Source: JABMMZ01 sp040386935
GTDB taxonomy: Bacteria > Bacteroidota > Bacteroidia > NS11-12g > UBA955
Direction: 5' to 3'
Assembly (NCBI GenBank): GCA_040386935.1
Contig: JAZKEQ010000036.1
Span: 1 to 64,000 of the forward strand
Length of the DNA stretch: 64,000 bases
Both the position numbers and the translations under genes were made by a program. Within the stretch, counting starts at the first letter, position 1, and the number at the start of each line of letters is the position of its first letter. This document shows positions 61,844-64,000 of the stretch, piece by piece. The notes beneath the pieces are model-generated. The model ran no database searches and was not told the origin of the DNA. It saw only the letters and a list, made by a program, of their open reading frames with translations.

Positions 61844-64000
61844 CTATCTCAATAAAGTCAAACTCCCCTTCAAATACCGGTATACAATTCTACCATTCAT
61901 ATACCCTAATAGTTTGATGCGGTAGAAGTAAACATCTTGTTGGCAGGTGCTGCCTTTGTAAGTGCCATCCCATGCAGCAGTTGTGCCTGCATCAGTAGCC
62001 AATTGTTCACCCCATCTGTTGTAAATGGTCAGCTCAACGAATCTGATGCGTTGACCAGAAACAGTAAATACATCATTGATATTATCGCCATTGGGTGAAA
62101 ATGCATCAGGGATAAAATAGGTGAGATTTTCACAAGGGATGAGCTCTATTGTATCTGCAGTTGTGCAGTTGTTTCTGGTAACAGAAATGGAATAACGACC
62201 GGGATTTACAGCCGTTATAAAATTAGTTTTTGCACCAGTATTCCAAAGGTATTTTCCTGCTTCATTGGTCTTCAGTATAAGTGGTTCGCAGATGGTGGTA
62301 TCGGGTCCGAGATAAACAACAGGTTTTGGCAATTCAGTGACATCAACTGTATCGCTGTTGTTGCAGAATTTATGAGAAGCAGTAATGGTGTATTTGCCTT
62401 TGTTTATAACTGTAGTGGCTATTCCTGTATCGCCATTACTCCATTGATAGCTAACGCCATTTTGACGGCTAACAGAAAGAAAAACAAACTTGCAGGTAAG
62501 GGTATCTTTTATGAGTGTAATGGTTGGTCTTTTTATTTCGTCAATAGCAATGGTGTCACCTTGTGGGCAGGTATTAGAGTCTATCACTTTAACAGAATAA
62601 ATCCCTTTCTGATTTACGGTAATCAACATTGAAGAATCATTGTTACTCCAGGTGTATTTTTTAAAACCTGCACCTGCATTCAACTGATGAGAAAACTGGC
62701 GGCAAAATGCGGTATCGTTTCCTAAATACAATTTAAATTTTGGTTTATAGGAAACAATGATGGTATCACTCACAGTTTTACCCAAGGGATAAGTGACAGT
62801 GAGAATATATTGACCATCTTTTTTTACAGTAATGGCAGGTGTTGAATCACCTGTGTTCCATTTGAAAGACCTGCCATAGGTAATAAGTTTTGAATCGAGT
62901 AACAGTGAGTCTCCAATACAAAGTGTGGTATCATTGCCAAGTTTGAATGAGTCTTCCCTGAACCAGAAATTGGGGTAGTAGGGTCCACCTGATATTGTTG
63001 TTTTTTGGGATAAGTTAATAATTTTTGATTGAAAGTTGCAAGCTAAACCTTTTTGATTAGGAAATTGAATAGATGTAAGATTCAGGCAAGCTGAGTTAAA
63101 ACAATATATTTTGCCATCCGGGCCAAGTTGAAGTTGAGAAATCCAATCGCAATTGTTTGGCAACGACCAATTGATTTGTTTTGAGTATAAAATAGTTTTA
63201 GAGCTATTGATAGAGGCTTGATTAAAATTAGTTAAGTCGTATTGGCAGACAAAATTAGAATCAATAGAATTTGATCTTTTAATATACGAGATATATATGA
63301 ATTTTGAATTTTTAGAAAATTCAAATGTAATTATAGGGAAATTATTTGGAATCGAAATTTGAACAGGGACTCCTATAATACCTGAATTATTATTGAATGG
63401 ATAAATGTTGAGATTGCCATCTACAAAAACACTCGTGCTAGATTCATTGCCACATAGCAGTTTTGAATCCGGGGAAAATTTTAAACTTGTTCTTTGATTG
63501 GACACATTTTTAATAACCACGTTTTGACTTAATGGCGGTGCAGAGAATTGGCCATTTACAGTTCTAATAGCATTCAGTTGTTTGAAAAATGGGGAAATGT
63601 TAACAACCCAAAAGTCTTTCTTATTAGCATGTAATGTTAATGCAAATGCTTCGTTAGGGCGTCTAAGCAATGGTTTTTCTTTTTCAATTACTTCCCCTAG
63701 TCCACCATCCCCATTCATGTCAATGGTCCAGTATCGTAGCATAGTATCCTTGCCATTGTTCTCAATCGCATGACCCATAATAATATAATAAAGTTTTTGA
63801 CTACCTGGAACAGGGACTATCATACTTCCAAGTATTGCACTCATTCTTGTAGCATAAGGCAGAGTTGGTTCCCAATTCTTTAATAATTGGTGGTTTTTAT
63901 TGTATATGCTATCACCATTCGTGTAAAATAATAAATTGCCATTTTTGTCGCAAATGCTACTTGCAGACTCCCAACTTTTTAAATTGCTGTTTGTTAAAGG
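61844..64000 (-). CDS. T9SS type B (gliding-associated) surface protein, partial at the N terminus
   Basis: The frame is open to the window edge without a stop, so the N terminus is missing; at least 718 residues remain. The C-terminal ~85 residues are a classic type B T9SS sorting domain: FIPDAFSPNGDNINDVF, VELTIYNRWGE and AAWDGTYKG. Before it are four or five tandem Ig/PKD-like repeats of ~75-80 residues with YLGxDTTxC and YxWNTGxxxxxIxVxxxGxYxxxVT. The N-terminal part (LLFYTNGDSIYNKNHQLL) matches the common N-terminal domain of such proteins. It is secreted through SprA and kept at the surface, probably as an adhesin. Its stop is 3 bases from that of the convergent methyltransferase gene. 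Confidence 0.9.
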   Translation of the reverse strand, partial: PLTNSNLKSWESASSICDKNGNLLFYTNGDSIYNKNHQLLKNWEPTLPYATRMSAILGSMIVPVPGSQKLYYIIMGHAIENNGKDTMLRYWTIDMNGDGGLGEVIEKEKPLLRRPNEAFALTLHANKKDFWVVNISPFFKQLNAIRTVNGQFSAPPLSQNVVIKNVSNQRTSLKFSPDSKLLCGNESSTSVFVDGNLNIYPFNNNSGIIGVPVQISIPNNFPIITFEFSKNSKFIYISYIKRSNSIDSNFVCQYDLTNFNQASINSSKTILYSKQINWSLPNNCDWISQLQLGPDGKIYCFNSACLNLTSIQFPNQKGLACNFQSKIINLSQKTTISGGPYYPNFWFREDSFKLGNDTTLCIGDSLLLDSKLITYGRSFKWNTGDSTPAITVKKDGQYILTVTYPLGKTVSDTIIVSYKPKFKLYLGNDTAFCRQFSHQLNAGAGFKKYTWSNNDSSMLITVNQKGIYSVKVIDSNTCPQGDTIAIDEIKRPTITLIKDTLTCKFVFLSVSRQNGVSYQWSNGDTGIATTVINKGKYTITASHKFCNNSDTVDVTELPKPVVYLGPDTTICEPLILKTNEAGKYLWNTGAKTNFITAVNPGRYSISVTRNNCTTADTIELIPCENLTYFIPDAFSPNGDNINDVFTVSGQRIRFVELTIYNRWGEQLATDAGTTAAWDGTYKGSTCQQDVYFYRIKLLGYMNGRIVYRYLKGSLTLLR

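Noticed and set aside
1..64000. tRNA, rRNA, CRISPR arrays, prophage or insertion sequences
   Set aside because: I looked through the intergenic gaps on both strands; none showed cloverleaf, repeat-spacer or transposase signatures.

Overview
The window reads as a chromosomal stretch of a Bacteroidota genome, probably Chitinophagia/Sphingobacteriia-like rather than Bacteroides. The signs are: a full-length SprA translocon protein of the type 9 secretion system (T9SS); a T9SS type B (gliding-associated) C-terminal domain; a PorV/PorQ-family protein beside a huge secreted protein and a TonB-dependent receptor; tandem OmpH/Skp chaperones; a DUF2723 membrane protein; and promoters of the Bacteroidota TAnnTTTG type with few Shine-Dalgarno sequences. 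A run of ten Ns inside one gene shows a draft or metagenome-derived assembly. I found no rRNA, tRNA, CRISPR array, insertion sequence or phage gene.

Layout. 0.1-7 kb: exported HEAT-cyclophilin plus a lone paaD, a biotin carboxylase, two OmpH chaperones with glutamate racemase, and a D-2-hydroxyacid (phosphoglycerate-type) dehydrogenase. 7-16 kb: a surface operon of TonB-dependent receptor, 1311-residue secreted protein and PorV-like barrel, closed by a strong terminator. 16-24 kb: greA, a HIT protein, a cyclophilin lipoprotein, a GH3-family protein, an ABC-2 exporter, a sugar nucleotidyltransferase, a DinB/YfiT protein and a YkuK RNase H-like protein. 24.5-32 kb: sprA, then a 305-bp divergent control region and gpmI. 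33-42 kb: small envelope proteins, fabD, a GT-C-like membrane protein, an ECF sigma/anti-sigma/dapF cluster and HtrA/DegP. 42-51 kb: DUF2723 protein, rlmB, an AT-rich protein with a GldM-like C-terminal region plus MORN-like repeats, infB and a second ECF sigma factor. 51-64 kb: recQ, kdsD, manC, a thioredoxin/rhodanese cluster, ybaB, an M49-like metallopeptidase, a Prc-type protease, an rRNA-methyltransferase-like gene and a type B adhesin cut by the window edge.

Many genes serve the envelope: export and folding (SprA, PorV-like, OmpH, DegP, Prc, cyclophilins), cell wall precursors (MurI, DapF), LPS or glycan sugars (KdsD, ManC, nucleotidyltransferase, GT-C proteins) and surface cargo. The most distinctive items are the receptor/giant-protein/PorV-like operon, the stand-alone GldM-like/MORN protein, a recurrent intergenic GGGGGTGGGC motif, and promoters so close to start codons that several mRNAs are probably leaderless or nearly so. 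All functions are inferred from sequence reading; no database search was run.
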